DNA of 64,000 bases, taken from contig JAPYKE020000275.1 of NCBI GenBank assembly GCA_028554795.2, forward strand, positions 101,001 through 165,000, written 5' to 3'. The DNA is from Sinohyriopsis cumingii. Taxonomy: Eukaryota; Mollusca; Bivalvia; Unionida; Unionidae. How positions within the stretch are numbered: position 1 is the stretch's first letter; the number at the start of each line of letters is the position of its first letter. This document shows positions 1-12,815 of the stretch, one piece after another. The position numbers and the translations under genes were made by a program. Under the pieces are notes generated by a model, which was not told the origin of the DNA, searched no databases, and saw nothing but the letters and a program-made list of their open reading frames with translations.

Positions 1-293
1 GAAGAGGTTTTAAATAACGATCGTTCGACACCGATATAGCTAAAATACCGCTGTTGTAAATCATAAAAGTACGGAGAAAGTTAGGCTCAGAGCGACACCA
101 TTGGAGTACTAGAATTCTAAAGTATTAGACTTTATAAAAAAGTAGATTTCAGATTAAAAATAAAAGACGAGACAATAATTTCCTACACTATAAAGGATTA
201 ATTCACCTGCAAACATTTTAACCAAAGTGATACTTATATGCATTAAAAATCACTAATAACATCAAAGTAGATAAATGCAGAAGAGAGTGTCAG

Positions 294-572
294 ATGAAAC
301 TATGGCAAAATAAATTTCACTTGCCAGTGTCGATGGCTACTGCTGGGTTTGGGATATTGTACTTAAAGTTAACAAACCAAAAGTATGCCAGATTTAGTAA
401 AATGTACCAAATTTACCTTCAAACAAGAAAAATGTTGTCTGAATATGCAATACCTCTAGGTGTTGAGGATAAATTTAATCCAAAATACAAAAGCGTAGAT
501 TTGAAGCAATTTAGTCTGATCTTCTACAATTGTATCAAATTCTTTTTTGACATTCATCAAGGCCAAGATTAG
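294..572 (+). pseudogene. 92-codon ORF of unknown family, probably part of a decayed gene
   Basis: An ATG-initiated open frame of 92 codons. I do not recognise the family. It has mixed hydrophobic and charged residues typical of real protein and no simple-sequence bias. The sequence just downstream (808-1137) is a second coding-like block in another frame, so both may be exons or frameshifted pieces of one broken gene. No splice sites or promoter can be assigned. It could also be a chance ORF. Confidence 0.2.
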
Positions 573-807
573 AACAATTATAGATAATACCATGTATTCA
601 AAGACTTGTGACGAAATAATGTTCATAATTGATCACGAAGGTTTATGTTAATGAAAGAGGGAACAGATCGAAAAGACTACAGCAATAAGCATCTAATGGA
701 TGAAACTTTGTTTTGGATTTCAGCGAGATTGCATTAAATCTCCATACGAATGGATTTAATGATTGAGAGAATATCATGATTCATTCAAATCATTGGATCT
801 TTTGTAA

Positions 808-1137
808 TCTGTGTCTTGGGTGGACCATTTTAAAGCAGTGTATCAGACAATCGAGCAGAGAATTAATCTTGACATAAATACCTTAGAAAGAGGCACGGAT
901 AAGTCAATTAATCTCTTGAATACTATGATATTTGTTAAAATTTAAGCCGGAACATTAGCAAACAGATTGAGTAAAGAAATCCAACGAAATGATTAAGAGC
1001 TTTACAAGGTAAGGGATGACTTCAGTAAAACAATTACTGACTTGAATTACAAGATAGCAGTGAAAACTAACACACTGTCAGACTTGCTGAATAAGAATAT
1101 TTTACAAGAGGCGGTCAGATTCAATAGAGTACGCTAA
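808..1137 (+). pseudogene. Coding-like remnant, coiled-coil composition, two in-frame stops
   Basis: One frame reads about 110 codons with only two internal TAA codons. Composition is strongly protein-like, rich in heptad-style Leu/Ile/Asn/Lys/Glu (for example VYQTIEQRINLDINTLERG and DDFSKTITDLNYKIAVK). An alpha-helical coiled coil is likely. I do not recognise the family. It lies close to the 294-572 ORF on the same strand, which suggests a single decayed gene, but the frames differ and the region between is broken. Confidence 0.25.
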
Positions 1138-1524
1138 ATACAACTTAAATGTTAAGATTATTACCAAAATGATATAAATACAACGTATGATTTATGTTTA
1201 TATAGTACCTTTGACTGAACACGTAACATTATAAATTGGGGGCAATGTTTCCTTTTGACATTGAACGATCTTGATAAATCGATTCACCCAAATAATACGT
1301 CAAAACTTAAAAACCGTGACATGCGAACCGAGTGGCTTCTACCGAACTTCTGATAAAAAGGCACTAGCATTAATTCACTGCATAATTAAAGATTCACATC
1401 TTTTGTGTATTACACGTTCAAGAGGATATAAATAGCATCGCTATGGCAACATGCTGCACGTGCATAACTCCTTTAAAGAAGAAAAATACAGTAAGGAGTT
1501 AAATATCTCATTGTAGGCTGAGAT

Positions 1525-1813
1525 ACACTCAAAGTAATATTCAACACATAACAGTTTCAAAGCTAAATAGCATATACTGAAAACATTATCCAATAAATAG
1601 CAGTTCCAAAGCTAAATAACAGATAGCAGTTTCAAAGCTAAATAAGAAATAGCAGTTCCAAAACTAAATAAAATGCTCTCAAGACAATATTCAACAGATA
1701 GCAATGCCAAAATCAATTAACATAATCAAAGCAATATTCAACAAACGGCGGTTCCAAAGCTAAATAACATATACTCAAAGCAATATCCAACACACAGCAT
1801 TTCCAAAGCTAAG
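1525..1813. repeat. Degenerate ~49-bp minisatellite
   Basis: Recurrent core GTTCCAAAGCTAAATAAC alternates with AAGCAATATTCAACA. About six imperfect units, some shortened. No coding signal. Confidence 0.6.
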
Positions 1814-3065
1814 ACTGTATTACACTGGTTGTGCCAGGTAGTGTCTTAGTGTCGTTTGAATAAAGGTTAGGGGAGATCAAAACATTACAGCAGTAAAACA
1901 CTTAGAGAGAATTCTTCTAAAACTTATGATTCATACCCTGTGTAAGTGAAGATCGTTCAGATGGAAATACAACATTTCAAGAGAGAAATATATGTGGTTA
2001 AACGAGTCTTTAATTACATATAGGATTCTGAGACCAGGTCCATGACATGACGAAAATGCGAGCATTATTTGTACCCGATTAAACGTTTCGAATGCCACTT
2101 GATTTTCAGATACAAGCGTGTCTATGTCCACTTTGTCCTTCTCCTACATGACAGCAGTGCAGATTTAACATCACCCTGGCAGCACACGTTTCATTCACTT
2201 GCAGACAACTCCATAATTGAATTGCTTTTCTTTATGGCTGCATAACTATCGATTGATTTATTAACAACCAAACCAATATAGCGTTACCTCATCTCACATT
2301 TGTACCTTTGTGACTGTGTTTAGTTAGAGATAAATCATTTTCATTTGGAACTAATTTCTCTGGTGCCAGTGGGTAGTTGAATGGAATCCATCAATCCACT
2401 TCTGTAATGTAAACAGTGTCATAATCGCCAGATATTTCCAATAGATTGTCTTTTATGCAACTAATTTTTTCATCAGCTGTCGATCTAAAAAGTCTATGAA
2501 AGATTATTTACATCTAATAATATAATAAATGACCGCGAACTCGTCTTTTGGTTCTCACTATCTGACTTTATGTTTCCATCTTTGTTCATGATTTGCATTG
2601 GCGTATCTGCTTCGTATCGTATAAATGTCACCTCTCCTTCCAGTCCATTTAAAAACAGGAACGTATCACAGACTATCAACAATTATCTCCACCTGATATT
2701 TTTTAACTTGCCTCATGTACAAATCCGTGAGTAATATGATAGTGAACAGGGCACAGTTTGCAATTTGTCATATACGCATTCATCAGACATGTCACATAGC
2801 ATCGCTGTATCATGACTTGACTTACTTGATAATCACATAGAGTTTCAAGTGTTTCCAAGTTACAATAATTTCTGACATCCTGAGCAGTAGTGAAAGGAGT
2901 CGATATACGGCGACAATAGGAATTTAACATGGGGAAATTAAACATGGAGTGAATGGGCAATTTAACATAGCGACAAGGTATTGGGACACCCTAGCCTCAA
3001 TAGAACCCTAATGTTAAAAAGGGGTATATCCACCCTAGCCACAATGGGAATTTAACATGGGGAAT
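1814..3065. other. No gene; weak coding-like scraps on the minus strand
   Basis: No recognisable gene. Minus-strand open stretches at 2494-2682 and 2703-2960 have protein-like composition but no known motif and no continuity. From about 2880 to 3065 a degenerate tandem unit containing GGAATTTAACATGGGG recurs about four times. Confidence 0.35.
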
Positions 3066-3298
3066 TTTATAAAATGGTACTAACAGCTGCCTCGCTTGGC
3101 GCTCAGCATTAAGAGGTTAGTGTTAGGACTGGTCGGCCTGATGTCGGGATAATATGACTGGGTGGGACATCATGCTACATGTCTGCGACATGATGCTCCA
3201 GTGCTAGGCATCACTATAAATTGTCACACTGAAGACATCGTAGCGTTTTGACTGATTTTTTTTAAAGCTACGTTAAAAATCCAAATCACACACACACA
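3066..3298 (+). mobile_element. SINE family B, 5'-truncated copy
   Basis: From about 3076 the sequence matches, in inverted orientation, the copy at 53222-53527. Shared blocks include GGTACTAACAGCTGCCTC, GACTGGTCGGCCTG, TGACTGGGTGGGACAT and CATCGTAGCG. Both end in AAAGCTACGT followed by AT-rich sequence and a simple repeat, here (CA)n. The tRNA-like head seen in the other copy is missing, so this copy is 5'-truncated. Confidence 0.7.
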
Positions 3299-3957
3299 AT
3301 ATAGTTTAAACTGAATTGAATCTGTTCACTACCGAGACAGTTTAATTTTAATTAAACTTTTCATATGTCGAAATAGTTTAAACTTAATCAAAACTCTTAC
3401 TATATCTAAAAAGTTAAACTTAGTTAAAATTTGTCATATATCTAAATGGTTAACCATAATTACTTCTTTTACTTGGGCGATATATCAGCGTCATTAAACG
3501 TATCAACAAAACGAGTTATGAAAACATTAATTGATTAAAGTATAAATAATTCAGATTTCATTAGACTTCTGTAATTGACTATTAACTGATCATGGTTTCG
3601 AACATTATCATCAGTTATTTCTTCGCATAGTTATATCATAACTTTGTTAATTTGAAATACGCTTTTCATCATCTTCTGCGAACGCCATAGGTGTAACATA
3701 TTTTGGTCTTAATTGTATAGCCAAACTAGAGTGAGGGATAATTTTTAGACATTGCCTAAATTTATATCTAACTTAATTCTCTGTCTAAACCTATACGAAC
3801 CACTTCATGGCAAGATAATTCTTACATAGGGTGAACAAATTTTCTTCAAACGCAACTTGAACTTGCCCATGTAAGCACTGCAACTTTATTTTCGACGATT
3901 CAAAGCTTCATTCTTTAGACCTATTGGATACATCACTCATCAGAACTGGTGTCCACA
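3299..3957. other. AT-rich DNA with no recognisable gene
   Basis: Includes a few short direct repeats around ATAGTTTAAACTTAAT (3300-3450). No ORF or known element. Confidence 0.4.
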
Positions 3958-4206
3958 TCATTGCTGTTGTCGTGTTTTGGAATTAGTCATCTTGATACGC
4001 ACATTATTAAATACTTGGTATAACGGTTGGTACACACTAACACGTTTACCACAACAGCTGCGGTCCGTACAATATACCTCTATTAGAATTCAGACCTGTA
4101 TAGGTGCTTGGTCCTTGGTAGCTATATTTGCTTGAAGTTTATCGTCGTTTCCAACGACAATCCACAGGCCACATGAGTCTGGACAGTTAGTCCAACCAAG
4201 TGATTC
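3958..4206 (-). pseudogene. 83-codon coding-like remnant with one stop
   Basis: On the minus strand one frame runs 83 codons with a single internal TGA (4090-4092). The protein-like sequence includes TNCPDSCGLWIVVGNDDKLQ and, after the stop, VYCTDRSCCGKRVSVYQ. The cysteine spacing could be a zinc-binding or disulfide domain, but I cannot name a family. It lies near other minus-strand remnants (4357-4503, 5292-5486) and may be part of one decayed gene or mobile element. Confidence 0.3.
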
Positions 4207-4356
4207 TCATAGGGTGTTAGAAAACGTTTGAAATATGGCATAGTTCATGTTCCTAGAGAAACCTAAGTCCAATACCACCTGCAACATCGCCTGCAACACG
4301 TAATTTTAGTCCACTATGGCTTAAACAACCATTACTTAAGAAAAAATATTTTATTT

Positions 4357-4503
4357 TTATACACAACACTTGATACCAGTCGCTTTAGTACAAGATCTGC
4401 AGTCATCAAAAGCCTTATTATGTGACAAGAGAAAAGTGATTTCATCAATGATATATGTTGTTGCTCTTACAGGATCATTTGTGGGTGGCATCCATATGTT
4501 AGC
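4357..4503 (-). pseudogene. 48-codon coding-like remnant, Cys-rich end
   Basis: Minus-strand open block of 48 codons ending in a TAA. It includes ATTYIIDEITFLLSHNKAF followed by a CRSC...CC C-terminus. Immediately upstream on the minus strand (about 4520-4650) protein-like sequence continues in other frames with stops between, as expected of a frameshifted pseudogene. Family unknown. Confidence 0.3.
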
Positions 4504-6229
4504 TCATAATAGTTAATAAAACTGCAATATATTCGCTACTTCAGACTTGTTGCCTTCCTCATGGATTCATCGTGAGAAAAGGATAGAGGCATATTTGTCA
4601 GCTTGTGTTCAAATACGATGCCCAGTCCGAAAGGAACTTCTGAATCTCTACCGTATGTGCCTGCTCGTTCACCCTAGGCACTGGATCTCGTTACCTAATT
4701 AAAAATACTGATTGTCACAACCAGGATCGGCATAATGTTCGTTAGCTGCTGTTGTTCATTGTCTTGAAGTCGGCGCAAAGTTTCTGCTTTTCTTTCTCAG
4801 AAGCAATGATGCCAGTAACACGTTTGATCTTCTAGTTCGGAATTTATTTATGTTCAAAAGAATTTTAATGCTGATATTTAACGATAATTCTGATTATTTC
4901 ATGACCGCTTAGTTTCGAGTAGTATTTTGCGCGTGTTTTCTAATGCATCTATCTGAATGTCTTGACATTCTCACCTGTGATATCAAGGGTAATCAGTTGC
5001 AAGTAAATACTCTCTTTTTTAAGAATGAAAAGAGTAAAAAAAAACTTTGACTTTTATGGTTCCCGGTAACCGCCTGTTCCATTGTGTGATATGTGTTGAC
5101 AGGATTTAATATATGCCCATCCGTTCCAAGTAAACCAAAACCACATTTGCCGAAAGTTGTAGGCCTCTGAATGATTGCTGGAGTGTAGTCTATACAGAAG
5201 TAAAACCGCCTGAATGTTTTTGATCAACTACCTATAATCAGAAGAGAGACTTGGTGACATATGCTCATTGGAGGTTAAAGGACTCACGGTACTAATTCAG
5301 TTCACATAGTAAAACTGTGCAAACCCCATGATATTCAAAATTCAGTAACTTAAATTTTTGAGTGATCATGATCAAACCTATATTTATCAGTATAGATGAA
5401 ACCTGGATGTCAGCTTCTGTGTAGAGGAAAGGATATGAACCGCAGCATTTTCTGGACCTGCATGTGTTTGAAACATGTGTTTTCAATTCCGCACCAAAGA
5501 GTCAGGTTCTAATTTTAGTAACGCGTGTTCCAAACTCAAGACTGTTAAAAGTCTGAAATTCCATCAATAAAACAATGTCTCTATTTTTTCCACTTACAAC
5601 TAGGATAAGCTCTCTAAAGGTTCATTTCCTACAACATAACTTACATTATTAACCAATCATGGTCAGCCTAACCCATATATACTCTGTTTTAGGTTCACTC
5701 ATTTCCAGGCTGGTTCCCATTTTTCCATACCATTAGTACCGTGTGTCCTATAGTGACTTTCTACTATACACAATTTCAAAAGGATCATGTGTTGCATCCA
5801 AGTTGTTTGCTCAGTATGTGATGATACCCAGTGTCGCATTTCTTTGCGATTTCAGCAGCGCAAAACGCTCGCTTGACAGTTGTTGACACTAATTTTCGGT
5901 GTATGTACTTACAAGCATACAAGAAAATCTATAAGGACCATGTAAAATCATCAATCAATAATATGGTCTCGACTATCCCGTTCTGCAGTGTGGCCTCTAC
6001 TGATACGAAATGCAGCCTGTACAAGGCCACTGTAGTCAATTTGAAACAGTGTCTTAATCACAACAGATTTAACTAAGATCAACACAATCCGCAAGTGCTG
6101 AACCTTTTTTCGATTGATGCCATCAAGTCCATGCCTCTGAGTCCTTGTTATCCAATAGCTTCGATTTGGAAGTACTCATGCCTTGGAGATGATCTTTCAG
6201 TTGTTACTTAGAAATCTAAAGGACTAAAT
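4504..6229. other. Broken coding-like DNA, no named gene
   Basis: Scattered minus-strand protein-like pieces (around 4780-4830, 5080-5220 and 5292-5486) and a plus-strand open stretch at 5831-6076 that starts with GTG, not ATG. None shows a family motif. Probably eroded exons or transposon remains. Confidence 0.3.
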
Positions 6230-6994
6230 TTGATTTTAACTGCATGTAGCCTCATTGAAGTAGTGTACATTTTTGGAGGATTTCTTAGTAAAGTATTATC
6301 AGTGTCCAGTACCACGCTATTACAGAACTGTTATGAGATGCTGATAACTGCATGTAGCCTCATTGGGGTAGTGTACATTTTTGGAGGATTTCTTGATAAA
6401 GTATTATCAGTGTCCAGTACCACGCTATTACAGAACTGTTATGCGATGCTGATAACTGCATGTAACCTCATTGGGGTAGTGTACATTTTTGGAGGATTTC
6501 TTGATAAAGTATTATCAGTGTCCAGTACCACGCTATTACAGAACTGTTATGAGATGCTGATAACTGCATGTAGCCTCATTGGGGTAGTGTACATTTTTGG
6601 AGGCTTTCTTGATAAAGTATTATCAGTGTCCAGTACCACGCTATTACAGAACTGTTATGAGATGCTGATAACTGCATGTAGCCTCATTGGGGTAGTGTAC
6701 ATTTTTGGAGGCTTTCTTGATAAAGTATTATCAGTGTCCAGTACCACGCTATTACAGAACTGTTATGAGATGCTGATAACTGCATGTAGCCTCATTGGGG
6801 TAGTGTACATTTTTGGAGGATTTCTTGATAAAGTATTATCAGTGTCCAGTACCACGCTATTACAGAACTGTTATGAGATGCTGATAACTGCATGTAGCCT
6901 CATTGGGGTAGTGTACATTTTTGGAGGATTTCTTGATAAAGTATTATCAGTGTCCAGTACCACGCTGTTACAGAACTGTTATGAGATGCTGATG
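6230..6994 (+). repeat. Seven-copy 108-bp tandem repeat with an open reading frame through it
   Basis: Seven head-to-tail units of 108 bp, nearly identical. Because 108 is a multiple of three, one frame stays open for 259 codons and would encode seven 36-residue repeats (core ITACSLIGVVYIFGGFLDK). The frame opens with TTG, not ATG, and has no clear start context, so translation is doubtful. Differences between units are few: the first is the most divergent (I-E, L-S changes), one has Ser to Asn and Glu to Ala, and others are silent GGA/GGC or CTA/CTG changes. Each repeat would contain one short hydrophobic segment. Most likely a recently homogenised minisatellite. Confidence 0.8.
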
Positions 6995-7441
6995 AGGATA
7001 CGTAGGTGATGAAACAAGCTGTTTCTTTCTGATTGTAGATATTTCAATAAAGTTTCCAGAGGCGTGTGTGCTTCTCTGTGAATATGTAAATCGAACTATT
7101 TGAAAGTAAATTTTGAAAATTATAGCAAATATCCATTTTGCCTATTTTCTTTACATTTTCTTGCAAAAGGTAAGCATGTTCAGATGTTTCTTTCATGGTC
7201 ATGTAAAGATTTCTGACCCATCAATTCGTATTTTCAAATATATTCTTTGGCATTTTCTTTCAAAAGTTCCAATTAATGTCATACTGATTACCATGGTAAT
7301 TTGGCCAAATAAGCAGTCAATATTATGAAAAGTATTCCCATAACGGGTTATGTTGTGGTTGTTGAATCAGTTGTCTTTTAAAGGGTATACAGTAACTAAT
7401 GTGACAATGAGAGGATGGATTAGCTTATTTTAGGTCCGACC
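6995..7441. other. No gene recognised
   Basis: AT-rich flank of the 108-bp array. Open stretches here start at non-ATG codons and show no motif. Confidence 0.4.
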
Positions 7442-7446
7442 ATTCT

Positions 7447-7485
<39 letters not shown>

Positions 7486-7489
7486 GGGG
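7442..7489. repeat. Compound microsatellite (TG)n(AG)n(G)n
   Basis: Uninterrupted TG run followed by an AG run and a short G tract. Confidence 0.95.
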
Positions 7490-8717
7490 GAAGAGATCAG
7501 CATTATCTCGGTTTTTTTTGCAAATATCAACCTCGTTTTATCTATAGATTCTGCCAGTGGCATTAGTTGATTCGTAAGTGTATTACTTACCACCCCTAAG
7601 GGGAAGCCACCATTGTATAACATCTCTTTATCTACACTCAGCGATCTGATTTTGTCAGTACTTTATAATCATCCTTCGTTCTCCGCTAATTATGAATTGT
7701 TTCTGGCGCCTTTTGCAAGTGACTTATTGTGAGCGTATTGCATACACGCAGTGACTGTTATGCGATAATTTTGCGTAGACCGCAAACGCAATTTGTCATA
7801 TTTTATGTAGACATGCCTCTTTATTTGTGCATGAGACTTCCTGCTGAGCATACAGTGTACATATAGTGAACGTAATGCAGATAGTGTTCGTTAGCGTCAC
7901 GATGCAGATTAATCTCATCTTTGACACGCATATTGTTTGTGTGCAAATTTTAACCCTTTCCTAATGGTAGACCCTATGCATGTAATGTGATCTCGGAGCA
8001 CATTTGACCTGTTTAATGTTATTTAGCAGTATTTAAAGAAATTAATGTCGTTCTCGTTTATATAGAACAGTTTTACGACTGTCATAACCCCAAGCACAAA
8101 CGTTTCGATATTTTATCCCAGGCGATACGCCTAGAACATGCGCACTTGCTTGCAAACACACTGTACAATTATTGATGAAACTTCACCTTTATATTGTCAT
8201 TTTGTGTTTACTGTACTCAGTTGAAAACATATCAACTGCGATACTAATCGTGGTACAGAAAGTTCGCATATAGAGCTCCACCATTTGCTTAAATCAATCA
8301 GATTTGACTATATATTTATAAGTACCCAAATTATAGTATATTATCAGCTTTCATTTTAATAGGATTTCAATTAGCATAATGGCAGAGCTTCACTAATGAA
8401 AACCTATTTTTGTAAAATAATATTTGGTCTTGACTGCGTTGGTGACTAACATTTGAAACAGCTCAATCTGAATATCTAGCACTACCACTCCTGTAAATAT
8501 CAAGTACAATCGTACCAAAAAGCCCGAGTCCATTGAGCTGGTTTAGTAAATATCTCTAGGCTGTTTCTTAAAAGATGTCAGATCTTTACTTTGGTGTTGT
8601 AGTATCCTCTACACTGGTTAGCTGTAAACAAGAAATTAAACTGCTTCATAAATTCTCAATTTATTTGCCACAGTAGTTCCAATGTCTGAAAATGGTATCA
8701 AACACGATATTTAATAC
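7490..8717. other. No gene recognised
   Basis: Unique-looking AT-rich DNA. No ORF with protein-like content and no repeat or element boundary seen. Confidence 0.4.
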
Positions 8718-8730
8718 AAAACCTTAAGGT

Positions 8731-8979
8731 TGTTGTTGTTGTGGGGTTTAACGCCATTTTTCAGCACACGATAGGCTATGCATGGCTGCCAGTATTAATG
8801 GTGGAGGAAGAACCGGGGAAAACCCCGAGAAGAACCACCGACCCACGAGTAGCTACTGGCAAGCTTTCTCACATACCCACATTGGCTGAATCCTAGACTC
8901 GAATCCACGCAGACAGAGGTGAGATGGCAGTGATCCTTAACGGAGAGCGCTTTAGACCACTCTGCCACTCGGGGTCCCC
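8731..8979 (-). mobile_element. SINE family A, complete copy with 13-bp TSD
   Basis: A tRNA-derived SINE on the minus strand, flanked by a perfect 13-bp direct repeat AAAACCTTAAGGT (8718-8730 and 8980-8992). The tRNA-like head is at the high-coordinate end. It has an A-box-like TGGCAGAGTGGTC and a B-box-like GGATTCGAGTCT, which resemble a class II (Leu/Ser) tRNA. The body includes a GGTTCTTC and CCGGTTCTTCC region. The tail is GGCGTTAAACCCC followed by (ACA)n. Further copies lie at 47908-48162, 49414-49665 and 21669-21832. Confidence 0.9.
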
Positions 8980-8992
8980 AAAACCTTAAGGT

Positions 8993-10326
<1,334 letters not shown>

Positions 10327-10361
<35 letters not shown>

Positions 10362-10375
10362 AAGTGAGAGAGAGA
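10327..10375. repeat. (GA)n microsatellite
   Basis: AG/GA run, interrupted by AATAAAGT near its end. Confidence 0.95.
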
Positions 10376-10469
10376 ATTAGTCTCTTGATTCCTTAATTAT
10401 TTTTTGATCAAGATGCATCTTGATTAATACATCTGATGTATAGGTAGATGCTTTTATAGATGAATAGAA

Positions 10470-10518
10470 GTATGTATGTATGTATGTATGTATGTATGTA
10501 TGTATGTATGTATGCATG

Positions 10519-10552
<34 letters not shown>

Positions 10553-10632
10553 TGTATGTATGTACGAACGTACGTACGTATGCACGCAGGTAGGAAGGTA
10601 CATATGTAGTAGGTAGGTATGTAGGTAGGTAG
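10470..10632. repeat. (TATG)n tetranucleotide tract grading into (TACG)n and (TAGG)n
   Basis: About 23 TATG units with substitutions, followed by TACG and TAGG variants. Confidence 0.95.
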
Positions 10633-10714
10633 GAGCTGCAGTACAGAGCTCAAGTAATTTTTTCCCCAAGAACTCGTCCCTTTTGTGAACGTGGTACAAG
10701 TTTCTCATCTCTAT

Positions 10715-11400
10715 CCACTTTATACTCAATACAGTACACTCACTAAAACAATACAGTACAATATAGTAACTCAGATACAATACACTTAGTAAAACAACAT
10801 GGTACAATACAGCAACTCAATACAGTAACTCAATAAACAATACAGTACAATACAGTAATTCAAATACAATACACTCAATAAAACAATAAAGTACAATACA
10901 GTAACTCAATATAGTACACTCAAAACAATACAGTGCAGTACACAATAAAACAATACAGTACAATACATAACTCAGATATAATACACTCAATAAAACAACA
11001 CAGTACAATACAGTAACTCAATACAGTATACTCAATAAAACAATACAGTACAATACAGTAACTCAGTACAGTATCCTTAATAAAAACAATACAATGCAGT
11101 ACGCTTAATAAAACAATACAGTACAATACAGTAACTCAAATACAATACACTCAGTAAAACAATACAGTACAATACAGTAACTCAAATACAATACACTCAG
11201 TAAAACAACACAGTACAATACTGTAACTCAATACAGTGCACTTAATAAACAGTACAGTACAATACAGTAACTCAAATACAATACTTAATAAAACAACACA
11301 GTACAATACTGTAACTCAATACAGTACACTTAAAAAACAATACAATACAATACACGTAATAAAACAATGCAATACAGTAAAATACAGTAAATTAATACAT
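10715..11400. repeat. 46-bp minisatellite
   Basis: Core ACAGTACAATACAGTAAC with units of about 46 bp, best seen as two consecutive near-identical copies at 11114-11205. Many units have internal deletions or duplications of the ACAGTACAAT motif. About 15 units. Confidence 0.85.
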
Positions 11401-11669
11401 TACATTTTATACTAAATGGGTCGAAATCATGTAAAACAGTATGTTCTAACGCATGGCTCTTTAGAAAAGCATATAATGGATAGGAGATCTGTCGCTCGAG
11501 AAATTACGGTTTTACACAGTACCCTTGATTTTTTAATGCTATTCGTGTTCAGAGTGAAACCTTTCAATAATGTAGGTGTCATAAATTTCCTATTCATTCA
11601 ACCTTTAACCATCTTTAGATATGGACGAATTTTAAAGACAAAGAATGCCAAAACTTTACGATTTTCTTC

Positions 11670-12815
11670 TGGGGTGTGTGCGAGATCTGGGCTAGACATC
11701 CCGCTCGCCAAAGGAAAGTGTAGCGTCTCTCATAGCCTCTCCTTTCCAGGTATATTGATTGCCGCAGGACCACTGTATGTTACTTGCATATGTTCTCTCC
11801 TACACTACTGTGTTCACAGCAGCATCTTCATGCGGGGCCCCTTGTTTTTACAGAGCCTGCTGTGTAGAGAGAACGAGTTCCACGAGGTATAACTGGGTGG
11901 GCAGACTGGACTCGTTAGCCTTGGCAGGCAGCCAGTCTAAGAGAAGAAAAATTCTGACTCCAAACCATGGCAGATGGAGCTCGTTAGCCGTCTCAGGCAG
12001 TTCATATAGGAGAAGGAAACTCTGATGCCAAACCCACCAAGTCACAGCCATTGGATGATGGCTCCGTTGCCTTATGGCTATCTTCTGGAGAAGGAAAGGC
12101 TACGGGAGTAAACCCAGACAGAGTGGAGCTCCTAAGGCGGCTGGCTGTCAAATACGACTTCCTTCCGGCAGCTTCTGCATCCGTACTGGTGCCAAATAAC
12201 ATGCTCAGCATTCTTTTGGACCCCACCAGCAAGGATGAGAGGGGGGTCCTGACGTCTGGGCAGCCCATGATGTCCATACACCACGCCTAGGCTTGAGCCC
12301 TGGAGAGGCCACTCCAACCTCGCTCCTGAGTGAGGAAACAACACGGAAGCTGGTAGTCTACGGGTTATAAGTCCCACCCGATTGGCGTAGGGAAGTGGCG
12401 CCACGGATCAGCTTTGACGGTGGGAGGGATGATCGCGTCCCACTGACCCACTACCGCCCGCCTCAAGCCGGGCAGCCCCTGGTTAATAAGGTGTTGGACC
12501 AACAACATCTGCCTGCTCCAGTGGGTTCCTGGAGCTCAGTAAATTGCTCAGCATGACAAGCACAGACAAAAGAAACAAGAAATCAACAAAGAAGACTCCA
12601 GCTCTTCGATTCGCAAGCTGGAACGTACGCACCATGTGCACAGGCATCTCTGAACGACACCAGGAAGACGGCCATCATCGACAGAGAGCTCACCGGACTA
12701 ACTGTTAGCATAGCTGCCTTCCAGGAAACCAGGCTCGCCTTCAGCGGCTCCCTCAGAGAGGAAAACTACACCTTCTGGAACGGTCGAGAACCTGAGGAGC
12801 CCCGCCAACATAATT
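11670..12815 (+). mobile_element. LINE 5' part: 5'UTR units plus APE endonuclease start, 3'-truncated
   Basis: Noticeably GC-richer than its surroundings. Positions about 11895-12025 hold two related units of roughly 66 bp sharing GACTCGTTAGCC/GAGCTCGTTAGCC and an AGAAGAAA...CTGAC block, typical of LINE 5'UTR or ORF1-leader units. From 12600 a coding block begins LRFASWNVRTMC, the N-terminal strand of AP-endonuclease-type LINE proteins. After a frameshift it continues RKTAIIDRELTGLTVSIAAF and QETRLAFSGSL, which includes the catalytic QE-T-R block. It stops abruptly at about 12815. ORF2 RT is absent, so the copy is truncated at its 3' side, the reverse of the usual pattern. Confidence 0.75.
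12605..12812 (+). pseudogene. LINE ORF2 endonuclease (APE-type) fragment
   Basis: Encodes the first about 70 residues of an exonuclease-endonuclease-phosphatase domain. In known LINEs this domain nicks the target DNA for target-primed reverse transcription. The visible motifs are SWNVRTM (metal-site Asn) and FQETRL (catalytic Glu). A frameshift near 12655 separates them, and the domain ends without its catalytic Asp and His motifs. Non-functional. Confidence 0.75.

Noticed and set aside
10408-11126. Several minus-strand ORFs rich in Thr-Tyr-Ile-His or Tyr-Cys-Ile-Val-Leu
   Set aside because: They read through the TATG tract and the 46-bp minisatellite; no independent coding evidence.
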